Of a stretch of DNA of 42,640 nt, positions 13,775-22,627 are shown one piece after another (position 1 is the stretch's first letter; each line of letters opens with the position of its first letter). The notes under the pieces are model-generated. The model saw only the letters and a list, made by a program, of their open reading frames with translations. It was not told the origin of the DNA and searched no databases. The DNA is from an uncultured Ruminiclostridium sp. (lineage in GTDB: Bacteria; Bacillota; Clostridia; Oscillospirales; Ruminococcaceae). The stretch covers positions 1 to 42,640 of the forward strand of contig CAKSTB010000022.1 in assembly GCA_934490165.1 (NCBI GenBank), given 5' to 3'. The translations under genes were made by a program, and so were the position numbers.

Positions 13775-14476
13775 ATGATAATTACGGTAATACACGGAGC
13801 TATGCACAAAGGCATTACATATTCTATGACAAAGGCTGTGCTCGACAAATTGGGGAATGATACCGAGATACACGAATTTTTTATGCCGGCTGACGGTCCC
13901 GGCTATTGTGTCGGCTGCTACAACTGCTTTATGAAAGGCGAGGAATACTGTCCGGGCGCTGAGAAAGTACAGCCGATAGTAAAAGCTATAGAACAAAGCA
14001 AGCTTATAATTCTTGACAGCCCGTGCTATTGCCTTGAAATGAGCGGTGCGCTTAAAAATATGATGGATCATCTGGCGTACAGATGGGTAACGCACAGACC
14101 CGATGGAAGAATGTACTCCAAAATCGGGCTGACCGTTTCATCATCGGCAGGCGCTCCGCCAAAAAGCGTCACAAAGTCTATGGCACGTCAGCTTAAATGG
14201 ATGGGGGTTGCAAAGCGGTATCAGTTCCCGCTTGCGAGTATGGCTGAGAATGTGACAATGCTGTCGGATAAGAAGAAACTCGAAATTGAAAAGACAGCGG
14301 AAAAGCTAGCACGGAAAATAAAGTCGGTAAAGGCAAAGCCGTCAATTGTTACAAAAATGATGTTCTATATGTTCGGGGCTATGCAGAAGAACGATAAAAC
14401 GGCGTGGAATCCCACCGACCGTGACTGGTGGAAAAGTAAGGGCTTTCTTGACGGTAAAAAGCCGTGGAAGAACTGA
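13775..14476 (+). CDS. NAD(P)H-dependent FMN reductase, flavodoxin-like
   Basis: A 233-aa flavodoxin-fold oxidoreductase. HGAMHKGITYSM near the N-terminus gives the FMN-phosphate loop, YCVGCYNCFMKGEEYCPG (residues 46-63) is the cysteine-bearing segment typical of this subgroup, and SPCYCLEMSGALKNMMDH follows. These enzymes reduce FMN or small electrophiles with NAD(P)H. The AGGAAGAGG ribosome site precedes ATG 13775. A 15-bp hairpin closes the unit. Confidence 0.88.
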   Translation: MIITVIHGAMHKGITYSMTKAVLDKLGNDTEIHEFFMPADGPGYCVGCYNCFMKGEEYCPGAEKVQPIVKAIEQSKLIILDSPCYCLEMSGALKNMMDHLAYRWVTHRPDGRMYSKIGLTVSSSAGAPPKSVTKSMARQLKWMGVAKRYQFPLASMAENVTMLSDKKKLEIEKTAEKLARKIKSVKAKPSIVTKMMFYMFGAMQKNDKTAWNPTDRDWWKSKGFLDGKKPWKN

Positions 14477-14502
14477 AAATAAGGAAAAATATATGAAAAC
14501 GA

Positions 14503-14537
14503 AACGGACAGCATGGAGCTTTTCCATGCTGTCCGTT
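14503..14537 (+). terminator. Hairpin terminator after FMN reductase
   Basis: AACGGACAGCATGGA pairs perfectly with TCCATGCTGTCCGTT around GCTTT. The weak tail GTGTTGT follows. Confidence 0.7.
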
Positions 14538-14558
14538 GTGTTGTACGGTCATATTTAT

Positions 14559-14846
14559 TTATGACCACAGGGTATAGAAAGTGTTGAAATCAAATTTATT
14601 CATAGCCTCGGCATCTACGCTGATAAATCCGTACAGAATGAGGAGCGCGACAGATAAGTATATAAGCGAAACAAAAAAGCAGGCTATGCCGTTTTTGATA
14701 ATTCTGTTTTTTGAGAATGTCATAAAAGCACCGCCATAGAAGAGCAGTGAAGAGATAAAGACGCTGAGCGCGGCACTTAGCGGTTCTCCGAAAACCATTA
14801 TGGGAAATATGTAAGCGATTGAAGCAATGATCGGTATTATAAAAAC
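14559..14846 (-). pseudogene. 5'-truncated membrane protein gene
   Basis: The minus-strand frame encodes about 95 residues in three hydrophobic segments. Coding-like hydrophobic sequence (VFIIPIIASIAYIFPIMVFG) continues upstream of the first ATG at 14798 to a stop at 14847-14849, immediately before the end of the methyltransferase gene. The ATG has no ribosome site. The 5' part was probably lost when the neighbouring gene arrived. Confidence 0.6.
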
Positions 14847-14853
14847 TCAGCTA

Positions 14854-15669
14854 TCAAATCTTTTCCGCAATCAGTACGTCCATACAATGCTTATGAGGAG
14901 TACCGCTGCTGTCGCAGTCAAAGATCCACTCCTCGTTTTTATGAAACAGCCAATCGTGGTAATACATAAACAACTCACCTGATTTCCAGCTATCCACAAC
15001 AAATTCGCCTTTTTCCGTATCTGGCGGAAGAGGAATAAACGGCTTCTCTACAAAAACATTTACAACATTGATACCATTCGCAGCCGTATGAGCTTTAAGA
15101 TTATTGACAACATTTTCTCGTAATTCAAGCGGAATATAATGAAAAACCCCACTTGAAAAGATGATGTCATAGTCAGCTTCAAGCCTGAAATCTCTCACAT
15201 CTGCCTTGAAAAAGTCAACCTTTACACCATAAGTATCGGCAAGCTCTCGTGCCTTTGACAGCCCCTGTTCAGATGCATCAAACGCTGTAACATCATAGCC
15301 GTTTCTTGCAAGAAATACTGCGTCCTTGCCTTCTCCGCAACCAATATCAATAACCTTATATGGCTTAACAGGCGGCTTAATTCTCATTATCTCATAACAC
15401 AGATTGTTAGGCTTTAAGCCCCAATAATACCCCTCATTGCCGTACCTTTTGTCATAATCGGTGACGGATTGTGCTGGATACCCCAACAGCGCATCAATAG
15501 TTGTTTTCAGAATAGCTGCAATCTGCGGCAGAAGTTCAATATCGGGACATGAAGTTCCGTTTTCCCATTTGGATATAGCTTGAAAAGAAACATGTAGCTT
15601 TTCGGCTAAAGCCTGCTGTGTCAGACCAAGCGCTTTCCTTTTTTCTGATATTACATTGCCAATATTCAT
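14854..15669 (-). CDS. XRE helix-turn-helix / SAM methyltransferase fusion
   Basis: A 271-aa protein. Residues 1-63 are an XRE-type DNA-binding domain (LTQQALAEKLHVSFQAISKW). From about 95 a class I methyltransferase begins, with SAM motif I VIDIGCGEG (106-114), an acidic residue after strand 2 (FDAS, 120-123), ADVRDF and the motif IV region FSSGVFHYIPL, resembling TehB-like enzymes. ATG 15669 is preceded by GGAGGG; the longer frame upstream lacks support. The fusion suggests a regulator that modifies, or is controlled by, a small molecule. Its 3' end abuts a truncated membrane gene, consistent with horizontal arrival. Confidence 0.87.
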   Translation of the reverse strand: MNIGNVISEKRKALGLTQQALAEKLHVSFQAISKWENGTSCPDIELLPQIAAILKTTIDALLGYPAQSVTDYDKRYGNEGYYWGLKPNNLCYEIMRIKPPVKPYKVIDIGCGEGKDAVFLARNGYDVTAFDASEQGLSKARELADTYGVKVDFFKADVRDFRLEADYDIIFSSGVFHYIPLELRENVVNNLKAHTAANGINVVNVFVEKPFIPLPPDTEKGEFVVDSWKSGELFMYYHDWLFHKNEEWIFDCDSSGTPHKHCMDVLIAEKI

Positions 15670-15691
15670 ACGCCTGCCCTCCTTTGTCCTT

Positions 15692-15720
15692 ATTTTATCA
15701 TCATAAATTGTAAAGTTCAA
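15692..15720 (-). promoter_or_regulatory. Promoter of XRE-methyltransferase gene
   Basis: Minus strand: TTGAAC (15715-15720), 17-bp spacer, TAAAAT (15692-15697). The leader is very short. Confidence 0.7.
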
Positions 15721-15891
15721 TAACCGCCTTGTAGAATGATTAAGTGATATTCTATTGACAGTTGAAAATCCATAATAAAATTGAGAACTTTCCAAAATCA
15801 GACTAATGGAGCGCGAGTTTTTGCTCAAGTTACATGCAGACTGTCGAAAAAGTCAATCAGAAATGCCAGGCTTTTTTATTGTATCTATGAT

Positions 15892-16575
15892 TTACGCAAT
15901 TGTCTTATCCGAGATTATCTCCCCGTCCGAAAGCTCAACTATCCGCTTGCACTTTTCGGCTACCGTCCTGTCGTGTGTTACTATAACTATGGTTTTTCCG
16001 ATAGAATTGAGCGACTTCATAACCTCCATTATTTCGTCTGCCGTTGCTTTGTCAAGCGCCGCTGTCGGTTCGTCCGCTATGATTATGTTCGGACGGTTTA
16101 CGAGTGCGCGAGCTAAAGCGACACGCTGCTTCTGACCGCCGGACAGCTCTTTTACGGGCTTTTTGAGCAGATCGCCTATCAGCATTGCGTCGGCGGTTTT
16201 GGTTATAAGCCTTTTCATCATCTTGTATTTGACAGCAGGATTGAAGATAAGCGGATATGAAATGTTCTCGTATACCGTCTTGTCGGCGAGAAGCCCGAAA
16301 TTCTGAAGCACGAAGCCGATCTCCTCGTTCCTTATTACCGCAATGTCATTATTGCTGTACTTTGTGACTTCATACTCCCCGAGAAAGTACTTTCCGTATG
16401 TCTGCTTGTCAAGACAGCCGAGGATATGTATAAGGGTAGACTTGCCCGAACCCGATACGCCCATTACAGCGACCATCTCGCCCTTTTCTATGGTAAGATT
16501 TATATTTTTCAGTGCGTGGACCTCGGCGTCTGTGCCTTTATTGTAATATTTATCTACATTTTCAAGCTTCATCAT
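15892..16575 (-). CDS. ABC transporter ATPase of dual-permease exporter
   Basis: A 227-aa ATPase of the MacB/LolD class with Walker A GVSGSGKST, signature LSGGQKQR, Walker B IIIADEP and H loop VTHD. It carries the usual N-terminal KYY aromatic that the ATPase at 8851 lacks when read from its first ATG. Its start overlaps the upstream permease stop by 4 bp (ATGA at 16572-16575). Third gene of the operon 18976 to 15892. Confidence 0.92.
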   Translation of the reverse strand: MMKLENVDKYYNKGTDAEVHALKNINLTIEKGEMVAVMGVSGSGKSTLIHILGCLDKQTYGKYFLGEYEVTKYSNNDIAVIRNEEIGFVLQNFGLLADKTVYENISYPLIFNPAVKYKMMKRLITKTADAMLIGDLLKKPVKELSGGQKQRVALARALVNRPNIIIADEPTAALDKATADEIMEVMKSLNSIGKTIVIVTHDRTVAEKCKRIVELSDGEIISDKTIA

Positions 16576-17843
16576 ACGTTCTCATATCTCCTTATCGTTT
16601 CAAGCATTTTACTGCGTATAAGCGTTACCGAGCCCACAATGCTGACAATTGCGGAAACAGCGATCAGATATACTGCGGTAAACAATCCGCTTTGTACATT
16701 GATTACTTCTATCGAAAAGATACCGTTTATCGCGAGCAGTATAAGCGTAGCGGCAAGCACCGAGATCACGGTTACAGATGTATCACAGATAAGCTCAAGT
16801 GCAAGCATAGAGCGGGTCTTACCGCCGCACAGCCTGAATACCGCCATTGCCTTGGTGCGCTTTTCGGCACTCAGCAGGATATTTGCGATCACTCCCAGTG
16901 TACCGACTATGGCTATCATTATAAACACAGGCATTAGCTGTATCAGGAGCATATTGTCGCGGTACAGCAAGTCGGGATCTGCGGGATAGCGTATATTCAT
17001 ATACAGATCGCCTTTAGCGTCATCGCTGTTTGCGCCCAGTCCGTCAATTATACGAGCCTCGATTTCGGCGAGTGAAGTATTGTCGTTTTTCAATAGTATA
17101 ACATATTGATGGTAGCGGTTATCCCCGTTTTCGCCGGAATGATCCTCCTGATTTTCGGGAGCTGTTGCAAGCCCGGAATTGTAGAGAATATCTGCATCGG
17201 TGTAGAAGGTTGTACCAAAGCTTGCGGTGTCCGTATTATACAGTATCATACTGTCCAGATAGTTGTCGGTGTATTTGCCGACTACAAGAAGCTCGGTGAT
17301 CCCTTGCCCGCACCTGTATTTTATTGTGTCGCCGATATTGCACCTTGCCGAGCAGTTGGCGATTACAGGAATTTTTCCGCCATAGTCCTTTGTCTTGTCC
17401 GGTCGTTCACCCGAAAGTCCTATATCAAGGTATTCACTGTACTCGGTCGAATATCCGAGCAGAGATCCGTTTATATCATTATAAAACCGATAGAAAGTGT
17501 CATCGTCCATATTATTTATCTCGTTGTCGGTAATACGGCTGTTAGCGGAAAAAAGCTCCAATGTAGCTTCATAGTAACGCTCGACACGGCAATTTATTCC
17601 GTACTTTTCAAACTGCGAAGCTATCTTTTCATCGGTTATAGGTGCTGTTGAAGAGAGTGTGCCGTGCAGTATCTTTTTATCATAGCGGTGGCTTGTCAGG
17701 TAGGACTTTTCGGCAAGATATCCCGAAGACGCGGTGAACGCGAAATTGAACAGCAGTGTCGAGAATATGATACATATCATCATCAGGATAAAATTGCGCT
17801 TTTTCAATTTCAGCAGGGAGCACGCAAGCGATAACAGCTTCAT
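16572..17843 (-). CDS. FtsX-like ABC permease (second subunit)
   Basis: A 423-aa protein. Membrane segment 1 is at about 17-38, a large extracytoplasmic domain spans about 40-300, and three membrane segments lie near 303-328, 352-378 and 385-410. The loop SAEKRTKAMAVFRLCGGKTR before segment 3 is the FtsX-type coupling loop. It overlaps the upstream permease by 4 bp. With its partner it would form a heterodimeric export or mechanotransmission complex; substrate unknown. Confidence 0.85.
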   Translation of the reverse strand: MKLLSLACSLLKLKKRNFILMMICIIFSTLLFNFAFTASSGYLAEKSYLTSHRYDKKILHGTLSSTAPITDEKIASQFEKYGINCRVERYYEATLELFSANSRITDNEINNMDDDTFYRFYNDINGSLLGYSTEYSEYLDIGLSGERPDKTKDYGGKIPVIANCSARCNIGDTIKYRCGQGITELLVVGKYTDNYLDSMILYNTDTASFGTTFYTDADILYNSGLATAPENQEDHSGENGDNRYHQYVILLKNDNTSLAEIEARIIDGLGANSDDAKGDLYMNIRYPADPDLLYRDNMLLIQLMPVFIMIAIVGTLGVIANILLSAEKRTKAMAVFRLCGGKTRSMLALELICDTSVTVISVLAATLILLAINGIFSIEVINVQSGLFTAVYLIAVSAIVSIVGSVTLIRSKMLETIRRYENV

Positions 17844-18976
17844 ATTGCACCTCCGTTTGTGTATGTGCCTGAGGATATGCGCTTAAAGCCCGGCAGTAAC
17901 GAAATTATGACTATAATGCTGTAAATTACAAATGACAGCAGATAGTCAAAGGCGGTAGGTACATATTCCATTCTGAGCTTCACCATAAGTGCGGTGAAAA
18001 GCGGACTTAGGGCGATCGCACAGATAAATGAAAAAGCGTTATATGTAAGGGTGACGGCGGATAAAAGCAGAATTATCGGCATTGTTTTACAGCCTGTTAT
18101 TTTAAGTACGCTGATCTGTTCACTGCAATTATCCGTAAGGTGAAGCATAAGCGTCAGCAGGAGCAGAGCGGCGAATATACCTGTAACCACAATTCCTCCA
18201 ATGATGATAGCGTAAAGGATAGCTACAGACTGAGCGTTCTCTCTGGCAGGCGGCTGAACATAAACTTCCGTGCCGAGATATTGCTTAAGCGCTTTCAATT
18301 GGCTGTCCGACAGGTCTGATGTAAAGAAAAATCGTGTACCATTGTATTTTGTCGTGGCGGTATTCTTCATTTCATTCTCAAAATCTTCGTCTTTTACATA
18401 AATTCCGCTGTTGTTGTGATATCTGAAAAATGAGTACGGAACAATAAAATCATCGGATGTTCCTATTACGGTAACAGGGATATCACCCTTGTCATCAGGA
18501 ACGATCAGCCTGTCGCCAACGCTTATGCCACAGTCACTTTCTGCAATAATGACCTTGCTGTCACCTGTCAGTTCATCTTCCGTAAAATATCTGCCGTCGG
18601 TTATGCTGTAGTCGGACTGTATGTAGCGGTAAAGCTGTTTCGTGTTTTCGTCAAAAGCAACTTTTGCAGATTGCGTACAGATGTAATTGTCGCTTGCACG
18701 ATAGCTGATGATCGCCTTGTCGGCATCGGCAGAATAGACAGCAGGCAGATTTTCTTTGAAAAACACGGGAGAATCTTCCGGCATAACACCGTCAAAGCTG
18801 TAGCCTGAACGATCCATCATATTGTGATATGCCGCACTGCTGCTGTTCATCGCGCAAAACAAAGATAAGAATGTGTATACTGCTGAAATCGAGATAAGAA
18901 AAATAAGTATATTCAGCTTGATGTCGCTTTTAAGAAAGGTGCGAAGCATACTAAGATACAGGCTTTTGTATTTCAT
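17840..18976 (-). CDS. FtsX-like ABC permease (first subunit)
   Basis: A 378-aa protein starting at ATG 18976 behind AAGGAG; an ATG 5 codons earlier lies before that ribosome site and is rejected. Membrane segments are at about 22-43 and, near the C-terminus, around 255-285, 300-325 and 345-365, with an extracytoplasmic domain between. The sequence is more divergent than that of its partner. First gene of the operon, 69 nt after an operator-bearing promoter. Confidence 0.82.
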   Translation of the reverse strand: MKYKSLYLSMLRTFLKSDIKLNILIFLISISAVYTFLSLFCAMNSSSAAYHNMMDRSGYSFDGVMPEDSPVFFKENLPAVYSADADKAIISYRASDNYICTQSAKVAFDENTKQLYRYIQSDYSITDGRYFTEDELTGDSKVIIAESDCGISVGDRLIVPDDKGDIPVTVIGTSDDFIVPYSFFRYHNNSGIYVKDEDFENEMKNTATTKYNGTRFFFTSDLSDSQLKALKQYLGTEVYVQPPARENAQSVAILYAIIIGGIVVTGIFAALLLLTLMLHLTDNCSEQISVLKITGCKTMPIILLLSAVTLTYNAFSFICAIALSPLFTALMVKLRMEYVPTAFDYLLSFVIYSIIVIISLLPGFKRISSGTYTNGGAI

Positions 18977-19044
18977 ATTTCTCCTTTTCATATATTGTTG
19001 CGATTTACGGCAACATTTCCCAGATTATAATAGTGATATGATCA

Positions 19045-19102
19045 AACTGTACTATTGTGACTAGTACAGTTAAATCATAGCATAACCTTACGGGTATGTC
19101 AA
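19045..19102 (-). promoter_or_regulatory. Promoter with perfect inverted-repeat operator
   Basis: Minus strand: TTGACA (19097-19102), 17-bp spacer, TATGAT (19074-19079). Right after the -10, at 19045-19071, AACTGTACTA and TAGTACAGTT form perfect 10-bp arms around a 7-bp spacer. The shape fits a GntR/YtrA-type dimer site, but no such regulator gene is in this window. It controls the exporter operon ending at 15892. Confidence 0.82.
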
Positions 19103-19113
19103 TAGGGTAGGGC

Positions 19114-19145
19114 AAATAAAATGCCCGGAACGCGGTATTCCGGGC
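19114..19145 (-). terminator. Terminator of PF06541 gene
   Basis: Minus strand: GCCCGGAA/TTCCGGGC stem with a 7-nt loop, then ATTTTATTT. Confidence 0.78.
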
Positions 19146-19154
19146 GGTGTTTAT

Positions 19155-19607
19155 TTATATCGTGAGCTTTCCTTTTGTGTTCTTTGAAGTCAGGCGGTAG
19201 CGCGGCTTTTCCTCGCAAAACATCTTCCAGCGGAGAATGTCATCAGTGAAAATTCCGACTGCGGAGAGGAAGAACCACAGTACGGTAAACAGCAGACATA
19301 CCTGACCGAGAAGATTGAACGGGAGCTGTTCGTAGTTCCATACCTTCCAGTCGAGCCAGAGGTTGACTATACAGCCGCAGATAAACTCAAGTACAGTGAT
19401 AATTACTGATGATACGGCCATCTGAGCGGGCAGTGAGAGATCGAACTTTTCGTTGATACCTCCGACCAGAAGAAAGCAAATTCCGCCTAAGATGAACATC
19501 GTCCAGTGACTGTTGCCGCGGAACAGCAGTTCAACTATCGTGTATGCGCCGCCGCCGAAGCAGAACAGCATAAACAGCTTCATCGGCAGACAGATCTTAT
19601 AATTCAT
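19155..19607 (-). CDS. Putative ABC-transporter type IV membrane protein (PF06541)
   Basis: A 150-aa protein with about five membrane segments and the pattern of the CmpB-like PF06541 family: YTIVELLFRGNSHWTMFILG, then a LEFICGCIVN block and YEQLPFNLLGQVCL. The ATG at 19607 is preferred over 19628 because AAGGCAAGG lies before it. The family is common in Clostridia and functionally uncharacterised. A 25-bp triple repeat lies just upstream. Confidence 0.85.
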   Translation of the reverse strand: MNYKICLPMKLFMLFCFGGGAYTIVELLFRGNSHWTMFILGGICFLLVGGINEKFDLSLPAQMAVSSVIITVLEFICGCIVNLWLDWKVWNYEQLPFNLLGQVCLLFTVLWFFLSAVGIFTDDILRWKMFCEEKPRYRLTSKNTKGKLTI

Positions 19608-19623
19608 ATTATTACCTTGCCTT

Positions 19624-19697
19624 TCCATGAGAATTTGTACTTAATCTATCCATGAGAATTTGTACTTAACCTATCCATGAGGATTTGTACATATTTT
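19624..19697. repeat. Three 25-bp direct repeats
   Basis: Copies start at 19624, 19649 and 19674, each beginning TCCATGAGAATTTGTAC (third copy with GAGGATT). They fill the space 16-90 bp upstream of the PF06541 start and 80-153 bp before the carboxypeptidase start. On the minus strand each of the two copies nearest the gene begins a short MDRLSTNSHG reading. Confidence 0.85.
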
Positions 19698-19776
19698 TTA
19701 CAGCGGGCGTACAATTTATGCAGATGAGGAGATTTTTGTGCATATAATATTCCGAGAAAAAGAACGGAGGTATTTT

Positions 19777-20943
19777 ATGTCTGTTATAAAGAGGATAACG
19801 GCGCTTTTTACGTCGTTTGTAATGATCGTCGGAATAAGCAGTGCCGCGTTTGTGTTTGCGGAGGGCACGGCGGATAATTTGTGTTCTACCGCTAAGGCGG
19901 CTGTAGTTACCGAGATCACAACAGGGCAGGTGCTGTACGAGTACAATTCGCACGAAAGGCTGCCTATGGCATCGGTCACTAAGCTTATGTGTCTGCTTAT
20001 CTGGGCGGAGGAAATGGAAAAGGGAACATTCGGTATGGATACTATAATAACGGCTACCGCGAGGGCGAATGCCATGGACGGCTCGGTAATATGGCTTAAT
20101 GTCGGGGAAGAAATGTCGGCATACGATATGATACGCTCAGTGGTTATCGCATCGGCAAATGACGCGTGCGTGGCGGTGTGCGAATATATAGCCGGTACGG
20201 AAGAAATGTTTGTAGAGCGAATGAACAGCAAGGCGGCTCAGCTTGGAATGAGTGATACGCATTACGACAACTGCGTCGGATTCGACAGCAATACGCACTA
20301 TACCTCGGCATATGATACGGCTCTTCTCAGCGCCGCCGTGTCCGAATACGACTGTTACAACGAATTTTTCAATACAAGGCTTGATTATGTGCGCGAGGGG
20401 GAGCGGCAGACACAGCTTTTAAACACAAACAAGCTTATGCAACGCTATGACGGCATAATCGGCGGAAAAACAGGTACTACCGACAACGCGGGGTGTTGCC
20501 TTGCAGTATGGGCAAAGAGAGGTAATATGAAGCTATGCGCGGTGGCGCTTGGCTGTACTGAGAGCGAGCAGAGATTTACCGCGTGTGAAAACCTGCTCGA
20601 CTACGGATTTTCAGGGTTTGAGCTGTACAGGATAACGGTCGGTGACGATGTGCTCCAGCCTGTGCCTGTTACGGAGGGACTTTTAAAAGAAGTTGATGTA
20701 AGGGTGAAGCGGCTTTCAACAATAGTGATACCGAAAGGCAGTTCAAAAAGGATAGAATATACCCATACGGCGGCAGAAAGCCTGTCCGCACCCGTGCAGT
20801 ACGGAGAAAAGGTCGGGGAGATGAGGGCAAGTCTTGACGGTGAAGAGATCTTTTACAGCGATATCGTGACGACAAGTGAGGTCGGAGAGCTTAACTTTTT
20901 CAGCAGTCTTTGTATAGTGCTTGCGAGTTTGTTCAGAATGTAA
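19777..20943 (+). CDS. D-alanyl-D-alanine carboxypeptidase (low-molecular-mass PBP)
   Basis: A 388-aa peptidase S11 protein. A signal peptide covers about residues 1-28. The penicillin-binding motifs are SVTK (S66, K69), SAN (126-128) and KTG (231-233), in normal spacing. A C-terminal DacA-like beta domain and a hydrophobic end (FFSSLCIVLASLFRM) follow, which may serve as a membrane anchor. It removes the terminal D-alanine from peptidoglycan pentapeptides at the cell surface. CGGAGG lies 6 nt before ATG 19777; the upstream GTG at 19738 has no such site. Confidence 0.93.
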   Translation: MSVIKRITALFTSFVMIVGISSAAFVFAEGTADNLCSTAKAAVVTEITTGQVLYEYNSHERLPMASVTKLMCLLIWAEEMEKGTFGMDTIITATARANAMDGSVIWLNVGEEMSAYDMIRSVVIASANDACVAVCEYIAGTEEMFVERMNSKAAQLGMSDTHYDNCVGFDSNTHYTSAYDTALLSAAVSEYDCYNEFFNTRLDYVREGERQTQLLNTNKLMQRYDGIIGGKTGTTDNAGCCLAVWAKRGNMKLCAVALGCTESEQRFTACENLLDYGFSGFELYRITVGDDVLQPVPVTEGLLKEVDVRVKRLSTIVIPKGSSKRIEYTHTAAESLSAPVQYGEKVGEMRASLDGEEIFYSDIVTTSEVGELNFFSSLCIVLASLFRM

Positions 20944-21050
20944 GATTTGGCAAAACGTGTAACTTACATAATACATCGTTAAATACTGCACAAAAATTAC
21001 GAAATTTATTTGTGAATTTAGACGAAAGTGTCAGTTATTTTTAAAACATC

Positions 21051-21079
21051 TTGCAAATTACAGCCGATTTCGCTATAAT
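21051..21079 (+). promoter_or_regulatory. Promoter of pgi
   Basis: TTGCAA (21051-21056), 17-bp spacer, TATAAT (21074-21079), about 98 bp before the start codon. Confidence 0.75.
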
Positions 21080-21177
21080 AGAACTATATAAAGAACGGTA
21101 TCGGCAGACAGAAAAAGTGATGAGTTCCGTGACTTTATAATTTGTGTGTGGAAAGAGTATAAAAGGAGAGAAAAGCA

Positions 21178-22515
21178 ATGGCAGTAACACTTAATGACAA
21201 GTACCTTAAGGGCGTTGTTAACGCCGATGAGCTTAAGGGCATGGAGCCTATGGTCAAAGCCGCTCACGAGATGATCGTAAACAAGAACGGCTTAGGAAAC
21301 GACTTTTTAGGCTGGGTAGATCTTCCCGTAAACTATGATAAGGAAGAGTTTGAGAGAATAAAGAAGGCTGCGGCTAAGATAAAGTACGACAGCGAAGTGC
21401 TGATAGTTATCGGTATCGGCGGTTCTTACCTCGGTGCAAGAGCGGCTATCGAGCTTTTAAGAAGCACGCTTTACAATTCGCTCGCTAAGGATACCCCCAA
21501 GATATTCTTCGCAGGAAACAGCATAAGCCCTACATACTTGAACGAAGTTATTGAACTCGTAAAGGATAAGGACTTCTCTGTAAACATTATATCAAAGTCC
21601 GGCACAACGACCGAGCCCGCACTTGCATTCAGAGTATTCAGAGAGATGCTTGAAGAAAAGTACGGTAAGGAAGGTGCAAAGGGCAGAATTTACGCAACTA
21701 CCGACAAGGCAAAGGGAACACTGAAGGAGCTTGCCGACGCTGAGGGTTACGAAACATTCGTTATCCCCGATGACGTGGGCGGACGTTTCTCGGTACTTAC
21801 AGCAGTAGGTCTGCTCCCCATCGCTTGCGCAGGCTGTGACATCGACGCTCTTATGGCAGGTGCCGCAAAGGCAAGAGAGGACTTCTCGGTATGCGATATC
21901 GAAAAGAACGATTGCTACAAGTACGCCGCACTGCGTAACGTACTTCGCAACAAGGGCTACAAGGTAGAAATGCTGGTAGCTTATGAAAACTCATTTGCTA
22001 TGATGAACGAATGGTTCAAGCAGCTGTTCGGCGAGAGCGAAGGTAAGGACGGCAAGGGCTTATTCCCCTCATCTGCCACATTCTCTACAGACCTTCACTC
22101 ACTCGGTCAGTTCATTCAGGACGGCTCAAATATCCTGTTTGAAACAGTAGTTCACATCGCAAAGGCTCAGAAGGACTTCTTCTTAAAGAATGATCCGACA
22201 AACGGCGACGGACTGAACTTCTTATCAAATCAGAATATGTCAGTCGTAAATCAGAAGGCTTACGAAGGTACAATAATCGCTCATACAGAGGGCGGCACAC
22301 CCAATATGGTTCTTGAGATGCCCGAAGTAAACGAGAGTGAGCTCGGTTACCTCATCTACTTCTTTGAAAAAGCTTGCGCAATATCAGGTTATCTGCTCGG
22401 TGTAAATCCGTTCAACCAGCCCGGTGTCGAAAGCTACAAGAAGAATATGTTTGCCCTTCTCGGTAAGCCCGGTTACGAGGACGCTAAGGCTGCTCTCGAA
22501 GCAAAGATAGGCTAA
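21178..22515 (+). CDS. pgi: Glucose-6-phosphate isomerase
   Basis: A 445-aa enzyme of the usual length for Firmicutes. GIGGSYLGA (79-87) and the sugar-isomerase block SKSGTTTEPALAFR (from 139) bind the substrate phosphate, and QPGVESYKKNMFALLG is the conserved C-terminal helix with the active-site lysine. It interconverts glucose-6-phosphate and fructose-6-phosphate in glycolysis. AAAGGAGAG precedes ATG 21178. Codon use is more biased than in its neighbours, as expected for a highly expressed gene. Confidence 0.97.
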   Translation: MAVTLNDKYLKGVVNADELKGMEPMVKAAHEMIVNKNGLGNDFLGWVDLPVNYDKEEFERIKKAAAKIKYDSEVLIVIGIGGSYLGARAAIELLRSTLYNSLAKDTPKIFFAGNSISPTYLNEVIELVKDKDFSVNIISKSGTTTEPALAFRVFREMLEEKYGKEGAKGRIYATTDKAKGTLKELADAEGYETFVIPDDVGGRFSVLTAVGLLPIACAGCDIDALMAGAAKAREDFSVCDIEKNDCYKYAALRNVLRNKGYKVEMLVAYENSFAMMNEWFKQLFGESEGKDGKGLFPSSATFSTDLHSLGQFIQDGSNILFETVVHIAKAQKDFFLKNDPTNGDGLNFLSNQNMSVVNQKAYEGTIIAHTEGGTPNMVLEMPEVNESELGYLIYFFEKACAISGYLLGVNPFNQPGVESYKKNMFALLGKPGYEDAKAALEAKIG

Positions 22516-22627
22516 GGATAATAAATCATACAGTGTGACCGCAATCGACCGAAGCGAAAACGGTCATAAATATGATTTTTATTATATTAAACGGCGACTC
22601 TGCCGTAAAAATACGGAGGACTTTACA

